DNA of 64,000 nucleotides from Symbiodinium natans. Lineage: Eukaryota > Sar > Dinophyceae > Suessiales > Symbiodiniaceae. This document shows, piece by piece, positions 1 to 15,903 of the stretch. Both the position numbers and the translations under genes were made by a program. How positions within the stretch are numbered: position 1 is the first letter of the stretch; each line of letters opens with the position of its first letter. The notes beneath the pieces were generated by a model. It was not told where the DNA came from. It did no database searches and saw only the letters and a list, made by a program, of their open reading frames with translations. The stretch spans positions 246,001 through 310,000 of the forward strand of contig CAJNDS010002318.1 in assembly GCA_905221605.1 (NCBI GenBank). Direction: 5' to 3'.

Positions 1-92
1 GCCTCACATGTCAGGTTGGAGGAGGCTCGCCCATCTCCTTACGCTCAGCGGAACGGAACTCCGTTCCATCCCTCCCCCCGCCGCGAACGGAG

Positions 93-1901
93 ATGGAAGG
101 TACTGCCCCGAGTTCCTCCGCGCCACTGGTTGCAGAGCTGGTGACTGGTGTCCGAAAGCGGGCTCTTCGTAGAGCTATCGGGCGTGCGGCAAGGAACTCA
201 GATCACACCACCATGTACAAGGGTCGCCGGTGTACGCTGCAGGCTCTAAGAGGGGTCAACTCCGGCTCACCATTACGGCCCGCGCCGCGGAGCCGTGCTC
301 GGGCCTGTGATCGACACAAGGGCCCGCGCCTCAGTGCTGTTACCTGGAATGTGGGTGGTTTATCGCAGGATGCATGGTTAGAGGTGCAGATATGGTTGCA
401 TGAACAGGTTACCTACGACATTGTTTTTCTTCAGGAGACGCATTGGCGTTTTGCTAGTTCATGGAGCTTGCCACGGTATCATGTTTTCCATAGTGGCGCC
501 ACTGATCACCGCTTTCAGGGTTGCATGATACTGGTTCGCAAAACACTTGCCTCCTTCGAGTCTATTCGCTGGTCCTCTCCGCTTAATGGACACGTTCTGC
601 AAGTCAAACTGCCTGTGGCCCATAGACATGTTGATCTCATTAATGTGTACCAGTATGCTTTTCATACCGGCCCTGATAAGGCTGCCGTCCTGCACAAGAG
701 AGAGCGCGTCATTTATCACTTGGATAAGCTGTTATCCTCTCTCCCTATTCGCAACACTCTCCTAATGGGTGGGGATTTCAACACCACGGCCACCAGGGAT
801 GCCCGGGCCTTTGGACCCGGGGCTTTTATCGGCAAGCACCCCCACCCTGATCGCCACCTCTTAGCAAATCTTGTAGGCACCCATCGCCTCACGGCCCTCA
901 ACACCTGGATCCGTCTCTCCACCGCCTTCACCTATGAGCACGATCAGGCCCGCAGCCATATTGATTTCTTCTTTGGCAGAGAAGCGCAGATTGATGGACT
1001 TGCGCGCCGGGCTAGGCCAGACCACGCCTTTCATCTTCTCTGTTGGCGGGATGGCGCTAGGCATTACCCGGTCGGAGCCTCAATGCCTGCCATCCACTAT
1101 CAAACGACCAGCAAGCAGACGGACTCCTGCCAGACTCGGACCCCACGCTACCAGCTTGCACAGCCACAGGCATGTGTTGCTGCCTTCCAACAAAGCTTGA
1201 GCCAACACTTGTCGGCTCCGGTTACACCGGAGGGGTTAGACACTGCGCTACAACAGGCTGCAACGCACCTTGTACCAATCAAACCCCCGTTGAAGCACGC
1301 TAGTGTAGCAGAAAGAGTGACAGGCACCGTCAAACAGATGTGGAACCTGCGGCACACTGCTCAGCAGTATGCGATTGAGGTCCTTCGTCCGTTCACCATT
1401 GTTGCTCAAATACGGCACTGGTGCTACACGGGAGAGCGCCTGTGGTTCTCCCTTGCTCATCTGTTTACCGCGTGGCGACATCAGGCCGACTATCTCCGGC
1501 AGCATCGCCACCTGCGACGCCAAGGAAAACGAGCAAAAAAGGAACTCCTGGAGGACCAACTCCAACAGGCTTGGGAAGCTGACAGACAGGGGGACAAATC
1601 TGCCATATGGCAGGTAATTCGTCGCTTGGCCCCGAAAACTGCGAAGGTGAGGGTGCAACTCAGAGGCGCCAAAGGGGAACTCCTTACCGCTGAGGAAGAG
1701 ACCCAGCGCTTCAAGGCCTATTGCGAAAGCATTTATCACGCCCCGGTCCCGGATGCACCTCCACCTGCAGACTTTAGGGACTCGAAAACCCCGGCCCTTT
1801 CCCTACTTCGACCGACATGCCTGGCGTCCCCCTCGGGGAGACGGAACTTCAGCTTGCTCTGCATTCGCTCCCTGCTCGCAAGGCCACTCCGCAACACCTA
1901 G
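93..1901 (+). pseudogene. LINE-A endonuclease (exonuclease-endonuclease-phosphatase fold), broken
   Basis: This is the apurinic-type endonuclease that nicks target DNA for target-primed reverse transcription. Visible motifs in order are TWNVGG (Asn), IVFLQETHW (catalytic Glu), LINVYQYAF, LLMGGDFN (Asp/Asn) and a late SHIDFFF segment, over about residues 80-300. The rest, to about residue 550, is the basic linker typical between endonuclease and RT. ATG 93 is the first ATG of the frame, but the frame is open upstream to base 3, so the true start may be outside the window. After about 1800 the reading continues in the frame of 1817, so the last residues here are out-of-frame sequence. Confidence 0.8.
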
Positions 1902-2266
1902 CTCAAATGCTGCTGTGGCATCTCGGCCAGGCGATTGTCCTCCCTCATCTCGCCGAGCTCTGCACTGCTTTGTGGCTGCGCCCAGATGAGTTCCATCCCC
2001 TGTGGGCGGATGCCTGGATAGCGTGGTTGCCCAAGCCTGGCAAGGCGCCCGACCAACCAGAAAACCTTCGGCCCATATCGCTCACTGAGGGAGGGGGCAG
2101 GATCGTGGTTAAAGCCTTGACTACTAGACTGCGTCCGGAGTTTACTGCTGCATTGCAGCTGTGGCCCCAATACGCATACACGCCAGGACGCAGCATGCGA
2201 TTGCTCGCGCGTTACGTCATTGTGCTCATGTGCAGAGCACCGTTGCCTCACACAGGATCACATTGA
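1817..2266 (+). pseudogene. LINE-A RT fingers fragment
   Basis: This carries the N-terminal RT motifs: a segment ending in WIAWLPKPGK, then NLRPISLTEGGGRIVVKAL (motifs 1-2) and the start of motif 2a (YAYTPGRS). The 1-nt-type shift from the previous frame lies near 1800. A second shift just after the CCAGGACGC at about 2190 moves the reading into the next frame, where HAIARALRHCAHVQ continues the same fold. It is not an independent gene. Confidence 0.75.
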
Positions 2267-4125
2267 AAGAACGCCGGGCCACCGGTCGCAAACCCACGGA
2301 CTGCATTGGTGGCGTCACGCTGTCCATAGACACGAGCAAGGCCTTCGATACAGTTGATCGTTGCGTCCTTGAACAGGAGCTGCACGCGGCCCACATCTCG
2401 GAGCCGGAACTGGAAGTAATTCTTCATCTTCATAAGTGCATAGGGTATTGGCCTGCAGGCCAGCGGCCGGACACGCGGGTGGCTAGTGAACGGGGCGTTC
2501 GTCAAGGATGCCCTTTGGCACCCAGTCTCTGGACCCTGGTCACCATTGCCCTGCTTCGCGCCGTGGCAAACGCTTCGTCCTTGGACTGGATCCAAAATGA
2601 CGCGACTATGTTCGCGGACGACTTACTTCTGCAGTGGGAATTCTCAGATGTCCCTACTCTCAACCGGATGGTGAACAACATTGCAGACTGTTTTCATATC
2701 CTGGCTCAGCTCGGTCTCCAAGTCCAGCACCGCAAGACTCAGCTCATCGTTGCTCACAAAGGTCGCCGCGCGCAGCAGTGGTGGCGTGCGCACACGGCCT
2801 CCACTTCGGAGGGCCGCTACCTGCTCATCCCCCAATCTCAAGGCAAGGCCTTGAAGTTGCCAATCGTAGACCAACTTACGTATCTTGGGATTGTATTGTC
2901 CGACAAGGACGCTACCACTGCCACAGTTGAACACAGACTCCAGGTAGCTGAGGCTCAGCGAGCGCGCCTGCTCAAAATTCTCCACTCACTTAGTTTACCG
3001 CTGGCTAAGCGAGTGCAGCTGTGGATCGCATGTGTGCGTAGTTCGGCACTGTATGGTCTGCGCCTCGTTGCTTTACAACAGAAGCACATTGAGCGCATCA
3101 CTGTTGTCTTGGTGAAACACCTGCGCGCTATTGCACGCAGTTTTGCTCACATGACAAAAGAGCCCAGTCGTGCCTTGCTTGAGCGACTAGGGGTCGAAGA
3201 CCCGCTTATGTTCCTGACGCGCTGCGGTCAACGGGCTCTTGCCAAGGCGAGGGACTCCCGCGATCCCATGGTGGCAAGGCCTCGTATTCTTTCTTGGTTA
3301 GTCCACTGCACGGAGTCCAAGTTAGCCCTCACTTCGCACCTGGACCATGTTCCCCCTCCGAACTACGAGATCACCTGCTCCAGCGGACTAGAACACACTC
3401 AAGCGGTTGAAGAAACTCTCCGTGTAGCTGCGCTGCCCGGCCCCCTCCAAGGGGTGCCGTTTACTCAGCAAGTTGCGGGAACACATGGCCCCAGATTTGT
3501 GCAACTTTCGTGTCCTACTTGTAATCTATGGTTTCCGGATCTTGCCACTCTCAAAAAGCACCATCAAAAGTATCATGAAGTGGCGCTGGTCAATCCGCAA
3601 ATTGAGGTCAATGCCGCTGCTGTCCGAGGCCATAGTAAGGAGGGGATGCCGGTTTGTCGACACTGCTCTAAGGATTATGTTACATGGTTCAACCTCAAGC
3701 GACATATCCAAAAGGGACACTGTACGGCACAATGGCGACAGCACAGTGAATCCACAACGGCTCTTGGCGCCAGTCAAGATCAGGAACCGTCCGCAGACGC
3801 GCCCCCACCCCTGATCACGGAACCGAACAAGGAGTCTACTCCCTGCCTTGACCCCCCAGACCTGAAGCTACCAGTTCCCCGGGGGCTCTGTCTGGCACCA
3901 TCTCTGAGCCTTTGGCAATACTTGCTAATCAGCCTGCCTTCCCTCCCCAGGACTGGATCAAGTTCGCCCGGAGGTCCGACACTCAGGCAGTTCTTCGGCA
4001 GTTCTGTGCATTGTGCGGACAGTGGCTGGTCTCGGTGCGGAGCATTAAGCTACACTACAGGCATGTCCAACCGGAGGTTTATGAAGCGCACGGCAGCGCA
4101 GCGGCGGCGGATTGCAAAAGGGTAG
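2161..4125 (+). pseudogene. LINE-A reverse transcriptase palm/thumb and C2H2 fingers
   Basis: RT motif A is LSIDTSKAFDTV, motif B GVRQGCPLAPSLW, motif C MFADDLLLQW (FADD box), motif D LGLQVQHRKTQLIV and motif E LTYLGIVLS, so all catalytic aspartates survive. Two classical C2H2 fingers follow (CPTC...HHQKYH and CRHC...HIQKGH), likely for template or target binding. The first codon of the open stretch is GTG, so this is a continuation and not a start. From about 3905 the coding sense passes to the frame of 3912, and the last ~70 codons are noise. Confidence 0.8.
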
Positions 4126-4223
4126 GTCATATCATTTCGCCGTGTCCGTTCTGCGGTGCTTCTGTCACACGTACGGATCAGCACTCCTCTACCTGCCCGG
4201 TGTTGTGGCAAGCCCGCATATAA
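3912..4223 (+). pseudogene. LINE-A C-terminal zinc-finger fragment
   Basis: This reads on from the preceding frame after a shift near 3905. Two Cys/His modules are visible: CALC...HYRH, and CPFCGA with a later His and Cys (HSSTCPVLW). The stop TAA is at 4221-4223; the following protein resumes in another frame at about 4264. It represents the end of the RT polyprotein. Confidence 0.6.
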
Positions 4224-4263
4224 AGCTTGGTCAGCGTAGCCTCGTCCCGTACCCAGCCATCAC

Positions 4264-5277
4264 TTGGAACACCTTGCTCCATACCGGCAGCGGATTGTGT
4301 GCTCCCTGCCAGCAATGATGGACGACTTCCAGACGGAGTTAGACAGCGAAGAAAAGACGATCTTCGGAGAGGTTCTGGGGAAGAGACGTCTTCTGCAGCT
4401 GGACGGCGAGGCCCCGGACAGAGAGGCGAAGTTTGCTCACCCAGGAGGCAAAGGGCCGCAGCAGGGGCGCATGCAGCGCCACCAGCCGCCGCCAATGGGC
4501 AGGGGAGGGCATCAGTCGGCCCCTGCACAGGGCAGCCGCACGAAGGGCCATCAAGACGGACGGGGACATCGCGACCACCGCCCAGGCTCCTCACAGACTT
4601 CTTTTGACGACCATGCCCTTCTCCATCGAGTTGCCAAAGCTATAGTGGTGCAGTCGGACTATCTGGCGCGCCTCCAGAGCGACCACACCGTCCTCTTCAC
4701 GTTCAAGAACGGCAACGGCCCACAGTTGATGGTGCCGCTACTGCACGAGGTGGCGGCGAACTGGAGGGAGCAGAGGAGCAAGGGGGCGGTCACCAAATCC
4801 CTCAAGCAGACTCTCCTTCAGTATGTGGCCGCGGAGATTGTCACGAGGGTGACCACCTTCGGCGGAGACAAGGCCGCTCAGGCCAAGGCGCAGGAAATGG
4901 GCTGGATCACCAGCGACATGGAATACAACTTCCTCGATTGGAATGCGGAGGAGCAGAGGCTCGTCCCTCGTCAAGAGGGGACGCTTACTCAAGACCAAGT
5001 GCTGGCGGAGGCCAGGCGCCTCAAGGCCCTGCTCAAAGCGCCCGAGCTGGTCCTGAAGTTTGCAGCGGCACGGAATGCCAGGCCGGGCTCCACCTCGGAA
5101 ACGGCCACCTTCGTGCTGGAGCTCTCGACGCAGGCCCCGGGGGCAGCGGAGGCAATGGCGATCTTCCGCAAGTGGTTCGCCAGCTCCGCCTTGCTCCTGT
5201 TGTCCCTTCGATTGAAGCCAGCCCGCCCCGAGAAGTCGCCGTTGATCAAGGAGATTCAGGAGGCAGTGGGATGGTAA
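4264..5277 (+). pseudogene. LINE-A-associated protein of unknown function
   Basis: The open stretch is 337 codons starting on TTG, with the first ATG at 4315. It has an N-terminal Gln/Gly/Arg/His-rich disordered part (about residues 40-110). A predicted alpha/beta part follows (residues 115-337) with a hydrophobic patch VPLLHEVAANW and a long helical KALLKAPELVLKFAAARN region. No family is recognised. It lies between the RT zinc fingers and the protease-like domain on the same strand, so it is probably part of the same element's coding chain. The stop TAA at 5275-5277 is followed by the next domain in a shifted frame. Confidence 0.5.
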
Positions 5278-6241
5278 ATGGTCTGGCCCCCAGTAGTCTG
5301 TGCATTCCTTTGCCATTGTCGTCGCTCGTTCTGCGTAACCCTGACAATCTCTGCTACTTGCATGCTGCGGTTTATCTGCTGGCTTACATACATGCTCAAC
5401 AGTCCAGAATTGGCCCCCTCGTGCCACCTCGCTGGAACAAGCATTAGGGGTGTTGTGGAAACCACACCACCCTTTTTGTGGCCCTCGAAGCCTTGTTTTG
5501 CCTCAACTGGCCCACTGGGGGACCCTGCTAGCGGACTGGCCCCAGCTGCATCAGCAGTAAGACTGTATGGAGCTCATCCACCATTTGCTTGCAAGACATC
5601 CATTGTCCTACTTGGAGTGTCGTTGGGAGGCCCGTCCACTTCCCGGCACCGTCGCTGCTCGCCGACCGCTGATACAGGGCCTCTTCTGTGTGGACCTGCC
5701 TCTCCCTAGGCTCGCAAATTCTACGCTGCGGACCTGCATCACTAATTGGCACAAACAGAAGATTCCTCATGGACTCCTCAACAAACCCCGCTTTTTGCTT
5801 GTGTGTCTTGCCCGGTACGCCAGTGCAACAAGAGGCAAAAACCGGATCAAGATTCCATGCCAGGCACTACAGCAGGTGAGCTTCCCGGTATTCAAAGGCT
5901 CAAAGCATGATGTTGAGTGGACTGCTTACACTCTCATTGCAGGGATACTACACCAGGGGCCGCGACCCGAGCAGGGTCACTACCGCTCCTTTTTAGCGCA
6001 CCCTCCTGAATGCGCGGATGCTGCTCAGGAGCTGCTGACTTCCTCAGCTTCAGCTGCTTCCGTTGGTGACCGGGGAATTTCGGCCCCCTCGGGGAGACCG
6101 TCGGCCCCCACGGGGAGCCCGCCTTACACATGGTGGTGTACGGATGATGGGAAACCGGCTACAGTATGTCATCCTACATACTCCCGGTCTTTGAGTGAAA
6201 ACTGTTACGTATTGTGCTTTCAACTTACTGACAGTCTCTAA
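5223..6241 (+). pseudogene. LINE-A ubiquitin-specific-protease-like (peptidase C19) domain, broken
   Basis: Family C19 deubiquitinases cleave ubiquitin from proteins with a Cys-His-Asp triad. The Cys box is visible as LRNPDNLCYLHAAVYLL (about 5316-5366; compare NxGNTCYxNxxLQxL). The His box is ILHQGPRPEQGHYRSFL (about 5948-5998). It is followed by WWCTDDGKP, equivalent to the family's W..fDD segment, and CYVLCFQL, equivalent to the final AYxLxY strand. The Cys box is in the frame ending at 5447; the rest is in the frame of 5567, after a shift near 5402 and a TAA near 5555. The domain order matches a complete USP core of roughly 300 residues. It is dead in this copy. Confidence 0.6.
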
Positions 6242-6478
6242 TCTGTGCTGCGAGTGATGCCGGATTCATGATCTGATTTGGCCTCTGCTCAGAGCTAGGC
6301 CCGTACAGAAACGTAGTTACTAGCACCGCTCGGGCTCATGCACTTGAGTTACGAGTCTTAGTTTACGGCGATGTGGATACACAGCTCCTGTTAGCCGCGC
6401 TGGATTTTTTCGAAAGTTCGGCGTGTCGCCAATGCCGCGCATGGGACCAGGGGACGGTTCTGCGAATGCAAAGTCAAA
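6242..6478. other. Probable LINE-A 3' flank, nothing recognised
   Basis: This unique sequence sits between the USP-like end and a microsatellite. An open stretch from 6301 runs into the simple repeat; it shows no domain and was not called. Confidence 0.3.
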
Positions 6479-6480
6479 AG

Positions 6481-6600
6481 TCTCTCACTCTCTCACTCTC
6501 TCACTCTCTCACTCTCTCACTCTCTCACTCTCTCACTCTCTCACTCTCTCACTCTCTCACTCTCTCACTCTCTCACTCTCTCACTCTCTCACTCTCTCAT
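6481..6600. repeat. Microsatellite, 8-bp unit TCTCTCAC
   Basis: About 15 near-perfect copies of the 8-mer; all forward frames across it encode Ser/Leu/Thr/His repeats. Confidence 0.95.
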
Positions 6601-6793
6601 TCGGCGCCCCGCGCCCTAACCCAAGATCGAAACCCGAAACCCCCGATGAAGGAGCTCGGAGAATGCAGCTTGACATCCTGCTTTGATGTCCTCTTTAGGT
6701 TAGGGTTCAGGGTTCAGGGTTCAGGGATAGGGTTTAGGGTTTAGGGTTTAGGGTTCCGGGTTTAGGGTTTAGGGTCTAGGGTCTAGGGTTTAA

Positions 6794-7723
6794 AAGGCAT
6801 GCTTTCCTGGAGGAGGTGTGGGTAAAAAATTAGTCATGCTAGGTCCCCAACTAGTTTCTGTTAAGCGACTATGACCATGACTGTATTGGGCCTATGCTAG
6901 CTGTAGGGTGCTTATCATCTTGCATATGATGTATTATATACCGTGGTGCTATGCATTTTTTGTGTAGATTGTGGGTTGAAGAAGCCGCTTACAGTTTGAG
7001 ATCTTTTGCTTCCAGAGGTCTTGCGAGTGCCCAGGTGCTCAGGGCAAGCTTCGACAGTCGTTTCCTTAAGGCGGCCTGAACAAGATTCCTCCAGATTCTA
7101 GGGCTTCATGATATCTTTATTCGGATTTGCTCATATATGTGCATATCTGCATGTATTTTGTACTGTACTGTACTGTACCGTACCGTACTGTACTGTACTG
7201 TACGGTACTGTACGGTACTGTACGGTGTTGTGTTGTGTTGTGTTGTGTTGTGTTGTGTTGTATTGTATGAACTGCTTCACTGCAAGAAGTCGCATCATGC
7301 GCTTTCATCATTAATCCTGTGTTAGCCCTACCTGTATGCTTACCTGGTGCTGCTAGCACTAGTCAGCTCTAGGATCCCGAATGAAACTTCACCTCGCAGG
7401 TACACTGGGCGACTTCGTCAGTTTCCACGTCAGGCGGAAGCACTCACGCAGCTAGCTATCATACTTTTGGCACGGCCAGTTGTCGCAGGAGAGCGTAAAC
7501 ACTAAACCGTAAAACCTGTTGTTGCAGTCTCTGTATGAGAACAACTAGAGGTCCTTCTTGGGGCCTTCTACTGGTGATTTATAGGGTCTACTATGTTGCG
7601 GTTTAGTTTTCGGAAATCCCTGCATGCTCATCTACAGGCAAGTTGCAAGTTTTGGCAGGCCAGGGTTTGAGATTCACATTCCCAGGGTTTCGCCCCAAAC
7701 GGTGCCCTGAGCCCTAACTCCTG
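6794..7723. other. Unique sequence without a recognised gene
   Basis: This holds a pentamer microsatellite (7161-7268) but no convincing exon or domain on either strand. Confidence 0.4.
7161..7268. repeat. Pentamer microsatellite TACTG to TGTTG
   Basis: The 5-bp unit TACTG (with TACCG and TACGG variants) changes into TGTTG copies in the right half. Tyr/Cys/Thr or Thr/Gln/His repeats result on the two strands; not coding. Confidence 0.9.
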
Positions 7724-8736
7724 ACCCCCTAAACCCTAAACCCTGAACCCTAAACCCAAAACCCTAAACCCTAAACCCTAAACCCAAAACCCTAAACCCT
7801 AAACCTCAAATCTGGAAGCAACGCTCATGCGGATGCCCCGAACCCCCTGAGCAAAGCTGTGTTCGGTGCAGGCTCAGTGCTGACGGCGCGCCGGTAGCCG
7901 TCGAGGCATCTGCACCCAGAGAGCCCACTTATCCCTTAATGAAGGGAATACAGGACTAGGGCCAGGGATTTAGGGTTTAGGGTTTAGGGTTTAGGGTTTA
8001 GGGTTTAGGGCTTAGGGTACACCTTAGGTGATAAGAGGAGCCCCAATACATCCTCCTTAGCTAAGGAACAGGCCAAAAAACCCTAAACCCTAAACCCTAG
8101 ACCCTAAACCCTAAACTCTAAACCCTAAACCCTAAACCCTAAACCCCAAACCCCAAACCCCAAACCCTACAGTGGCTGGGAAAAGGTTCGACTTTAAGTA
8201 TTCGATGGTTGCTTTGCCGCATACTGATTCCAGATTTTGGGTCGGGGGGTTCTAGGGTTTAGGCCTAAGGTTAGAGTACGTATGGGAACTAGGTAGGGGC
8301 CCTTGGGACATTTTTTACTTTCCCTATGAGGTTTAAGAGGATCATATTTAGGAATATTTTTCGGAGGGTTTCAACGGCCATCCCTCAACCCTAAACCCTA
8401 AACCCTAAACCCTAAACCCTTAACCTAGGGAAAGAGGTGGGACGGAAAGAGCAGAGGCAAGGTGTGCCGAGGCGCCGCTCGTTGCAAGGTGTCAGTGCCA
8501 TGCTAAGTCTCCGGCATGGTTCAGGGTTTAGGAGGGGTTTAGGGTTTAGGGTTTAGGGTTTAGGATTTAGGGTTTAGGGTTTAGGGTTTAGGGTGTAGGG
8601 GTTGAGGGTTTAGGGTTAGGGGTTTAGGGGTTAGGGGTGTAGGGATTAGGGTCTCCCGGTTTCAATACGTCACACATTTGTTCCAAGTAGAGAACCTGTA
8701 GAGGCCAAGCCTTTACCCCGGTCGCATGGGTTTGCA

Positions 8737-8820
8737 TTGGGATGTTCCCTCCTTATGCTAGCAGTCCTTAATAGGGATTATAGTTTCCCCTGCAACAATC
8801 CTTATGCAGGACTGTTAGTA
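8737..8820. mobile_element. MITE-like inverted-repeat element, family A copy 1 (right end truncated)
   Basis: The left end TTGGGATGTTCCCTCC and the inner right arm AGGACTGTTAGTA match the other family A copies at 10880, 33754 and 42513. The outer part of the right arm is missing where a CCCTAAA array starts. Confidence 0.6.
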
Positions 8821-8949
8821 ACCCTAAAACCCTAAACCCCAAACCCTGAACCCTGAACCGTAAACCCTAAACCCTAAACCCTAAACCCCAAACCCCAAAC
8901 CCTAAGCCCGAAACCCTAAAACCCTAAACCTGTCAAAACAACCCTTCAG

Positions 8950-9008
8950 ATCCGCGGCCTGGCCTCCGGCACGGCGTCGCCCAATCTTGAGGAGAGACGG
9001 GCCGCAGG
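8950..9008 (+). CDS. Candidate internal exon, unknown product
   Basis: The acceptor CTTCAG precedes an open 59-nt block reading IRGLASGTASPNLEERRA. Donor GT sits in the first telomere-like unit (AGG|GTTTAG). A C-strand array lies upstream and a G-strand array downstream. It may belong to the cold-shock-domain gene further right, but no link is proven. Confidence 0.35.
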
Positions 9009-9427
9009 GTTTAGGGTTTAGGGTTTAGGGTTTAGGGTTTAGGGTTTAGGGTTTAGGGTTTAGGGTTTAGGGTTTAGGGTTCAGGGTTCAGGGTTTAGGG
9101 TTTAGGGTTTAGGGTTCAGTTTAGTAGGGCTTTAGGGCTGCGGAGCTTGTGGTGTATGCGCTGCTCTCTGAAGGAACGAAGCCTACGCTTTTTAGCGTAT
9201 TTAGGTTTTTGGCTCACCGATGTCTGCTTGCGACTGCAACAGGAACGCAGTTTTGGGGTTTAGTTCTGTGGCTTGTTAGGATTGGGGATGTCGGGTTTCG
9301 GGAATAGCGGCTTTGCAGGAGTTTAGGCATGCTAGAGGGTTTAGGGGGTGGAGGTATTAGGGTTATTAGGGGTGGAGGTATTAGGGTTGTTAGAGGGCAA
9401 CAACGCAGGGTAAGGAATTTTGCCCAC

Positions 9428-9793
<366 letters not shown>

Positions 9794-10876
9794 GCTCGCT
9801 CCACCTCGGTATGTCGCTCGAGACGAAGATCAACAAATCATCTTCTCTTGAGAAACAAAGAAGCGAAATAACACATTCTCCCCAAACTGTGAGGTCAAAA
9901 CGATGTTTCTGTTTTCATCGAGAGAAGATGGCTTTCCATCATTCTGTGAGGAGCCATTTCTCCCAGAGGAAAGAAGATGCTTCTATGCTGACTCATGAAT
10001 CAGTCCTTTCCTTTAGGGAAAAACAACTTGTTTTTGGAGACTTGGTGGTTCTTGAAACGAAAACCTTTTGTTTGCGGATGACACACCATAGATAGCATTC
10101 TGAGGATGTGTGAGCTAGGTCCCAAAGAAATTTGAGCCCACATCTATGCAATCTACCCTGCACTTCCTTGTTGCAGGGAGCGGCTAGTCACAGCTTTGGA
10201 CCTCCCGTGTGGACGTATGGGGGTAGTTCGGGTGGGGGTAGTAGAGAAAGTGCCTCAACCTTCAGCCTGAAGCCCTAAACCCTGACAAGTGCAGCTCCTC
10301 ATCTTTCCGAGCTTCTAATCTTGGCGGCTCGTTGCAAAATCTTGCCCCCCCCCCCCCCCCGCCGCCCCACCCTGTTGGGCCTCTGTAGATCCCTCTCTTC
10401 GTGTGGGACTGAAAAGGAGGAGGGCTCTATGTCTGGCACTGTTTGCGAGAGGCCAGGTGTGAAGTCGAAGAGAGACTAGGGTTTAGGGGTGTAGGGACCT
10501 ACAGCAGGGGTTTCGGGGTTTGGGTGTTCAGAGGTTCAGGGTGGAGTGGTCAACGGTCGAAGGCTCGACAGCTTTTTTGTTGTTTTGTCTTTTTTGGCGG
10601 TGGTGGCGGGGGGGGGGGAGGGTGAGTGGGGGGCTTAGGGTTTTTGGTCGAGCAAGTTGCTGTTTCGGGGCGTAGGGGTCTTGGGATGGTTTTGGGTTGA
10701 GGTCTTCAGGGTTTAAGGGTTCACAGGTCGGGCTTGGGGTGCTGCTTTTGGACCAAACGGCCTTCCACTCCCTTGTTGAGATGCTCAGACCGGCATTTGC
10801 AGAGTTGGTTGTGGGGGTGCATGGAACACTGAGCCGGCAAGTCGCGCGGACATCATGTCGCCCCAAATCCTAACAG
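9794..10876. other. Unique sequence, nothing recognised
   Basis: An open stretch from the microsatellite continues to 10095 but has no start or domain of its own. A C-homopolymer of about 18 lies near 10346 and a G-rich stretch near 10608. No exon with both splice sites was found. Confidence 0.35.
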
Positions 10877-10879
10877 ACT

Positions 10880-10979
10880 GGAATGTTCCCCCTTATACTA
10901 AACGGCCTTACGGGGATTTTCGTACCCCCCCCTGTTATAGGCCCCTTTCAGGACGGTTAGTATAAGGGGGAACATCCCA
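10880..10979. mobile_element. MITE-like inverted-repeat element, family A copy 2
   Basis: The terminal arms GGAATGTTCCCCCTTATACT and AGTATAAGGGGGAACATCCC are inverse complements with one mismatch. The interior is about 50 bp with a C-run. No coding capacity. Confidence 0.75.
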
Positions 10980-11151
10980 ACCTTAACCCCTCAAGTCCTA
11001 AACCCCTACAGTTCCAGGTCCCTAAACCCTAAACCCTAAACCCTAACCCCTAACCCCTAAGCCCTTAACCCTAAGCCCTAAGCCCTAAGCCCTAAACCCT
11101 AAACCCTCAACCCTAAACCCTAAAACCCTAGCAGTACCCTCCCCCCCCCAG

Positions 11152-14959
<3,808 letters not shown>

Positions 14960-15282
14960 GCAGACTTGATCCTTAACTGCACCTCAGACCCCTCAACCCT
15001 ACACCCGAAACCCTAAACCCTAAACCCGAAACCCTGAACCCCAAAGCCCTAAGCCTTCTAGGTTTCTGTGTGTGTGTGTGTGTGTGTGTACCCAAGAGGA
15101 GCTTCAAGCAACCACCGTCCCGCGAAAACCCTGTAAGAATTGCAAAAGTTTGTTTGAAAGTCAGAGTACCTTTCCAAGAAGGTTCCTACAGCAAGGATTG
15201 GGTTGAGGGTTTAGGGTTCTGGTTTCGAGGTATCTTAGTGGTACCCTGGTTGTGGGAGATGCCCATAAGGATTTAGGGCGGC

Positions 15283-15408
15283 GTGTAAGGGAGGGGTGAT
15301 CTAATGGCCCGCATTCCCTTTTGAACCCTGAACCCTGAACCCCGAACCCTGAACCCTGAACCCTGAACCCTGAACCCTGAACCCTGAACCCTGAACCCTA
15401 AACCCTAA
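15283..15408. repeat. Left copy of 126-bp direct repeat (target-site duplication of LINE-B)
   Basis: It starts GTGTAAGGGAGGGGTGATCT and continues through eleven CCCTGAA-type units. It appears identical base for base to 24171-24296, including one odd GAACCCC unit. The bases outside differ. Confidence 0.9.
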
Positions 15409-15903
15409 CTGCACACAGAAAGACCAAACTGCTCAGAGATCGGCTTCCGCTGCGCAGTAGCAGAGCGCTCACCCACGCCTAGACGATCGCTTCTGCTGCG
15501 CATTAGCATCGCAAATACGGCAACGCGGCAGGACGAAGACACGTCGATGCCTGTCCACGTCCCCGCTCCTCTGCGGAAAGGAGACGTGGTCAGGCCCGTC
15601 AACGCTCCCATCCCGTCTACAGATAAGTTCAGATGAGGGCTCTTCTTCGCAACATCCCAAACGCACATGAAGTTTGAGCCATTGTGGCGACAAATCAGGC
15701 GTTTGGCACGAGCACAGAGAGCACAGAGCGGACATAGTCCGAAATCTCGTGCCTGACCTTCATCTGGGTTATGCCCATTGACGTTCTCTAGTCTCTCGCT
15801 TTTTTTTCGATCATAGGTCCTCTTGTCGAAGCTTTCCAGATGTTTTGAACATCTTCGTCCTTTTCCTTGTTCTTTAAGAACAGATTCTCCGAGCTCTTGA
15901 GCC

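Larger units (their letters stand above)
1..6241 (+). mobile_element. LINE-A: degenerate non-LTR retrotransposon with endonuclease, RT, zinc fingers and USP-like tail
   Basis: The readable protein runs through about six frame changes. Endonuclease sits in the frame of position 93, RT fingers in the frame of 1817, RT palm plus zinc fingers in the frame of 2161, more zinc fingers in the frame of 3912, an unknown protein in the frame of 4264, and a ubiquitin-specific-protease-like domain in two further frames up to 6241. An in-frame stop also lies near 5555. The first frame is open to the window edge, so the 5' end is probably outside. No flanking duplication can be tested. The other two elements here are intact over many kilobases, so the breaks are more likely real decay than poor sequence. 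Confidence 0.85.
6699..9130. repeat. Cluster of interstitial telomere-like arrays
   Basis: Short arrays alternate in strand. TTTAGGG type: about 6699-6793, 7968-8018, 8519-8640 and 9007-9118. CCCTAAA type: about 7724-7807, 8078-8168, 8384-8421 and 8821-8931. They are separated by 50-900 bp of unique sequence. The switching orientation, with unique DNA on both sides, rules out a true chromosome end. Confidence 0.9.

Noticed and set aside
1248-1739. 163-codon minus-strand ORF inside LINE-A
   Set aside because: Antisense shadow of the endonuclease/linker reading.
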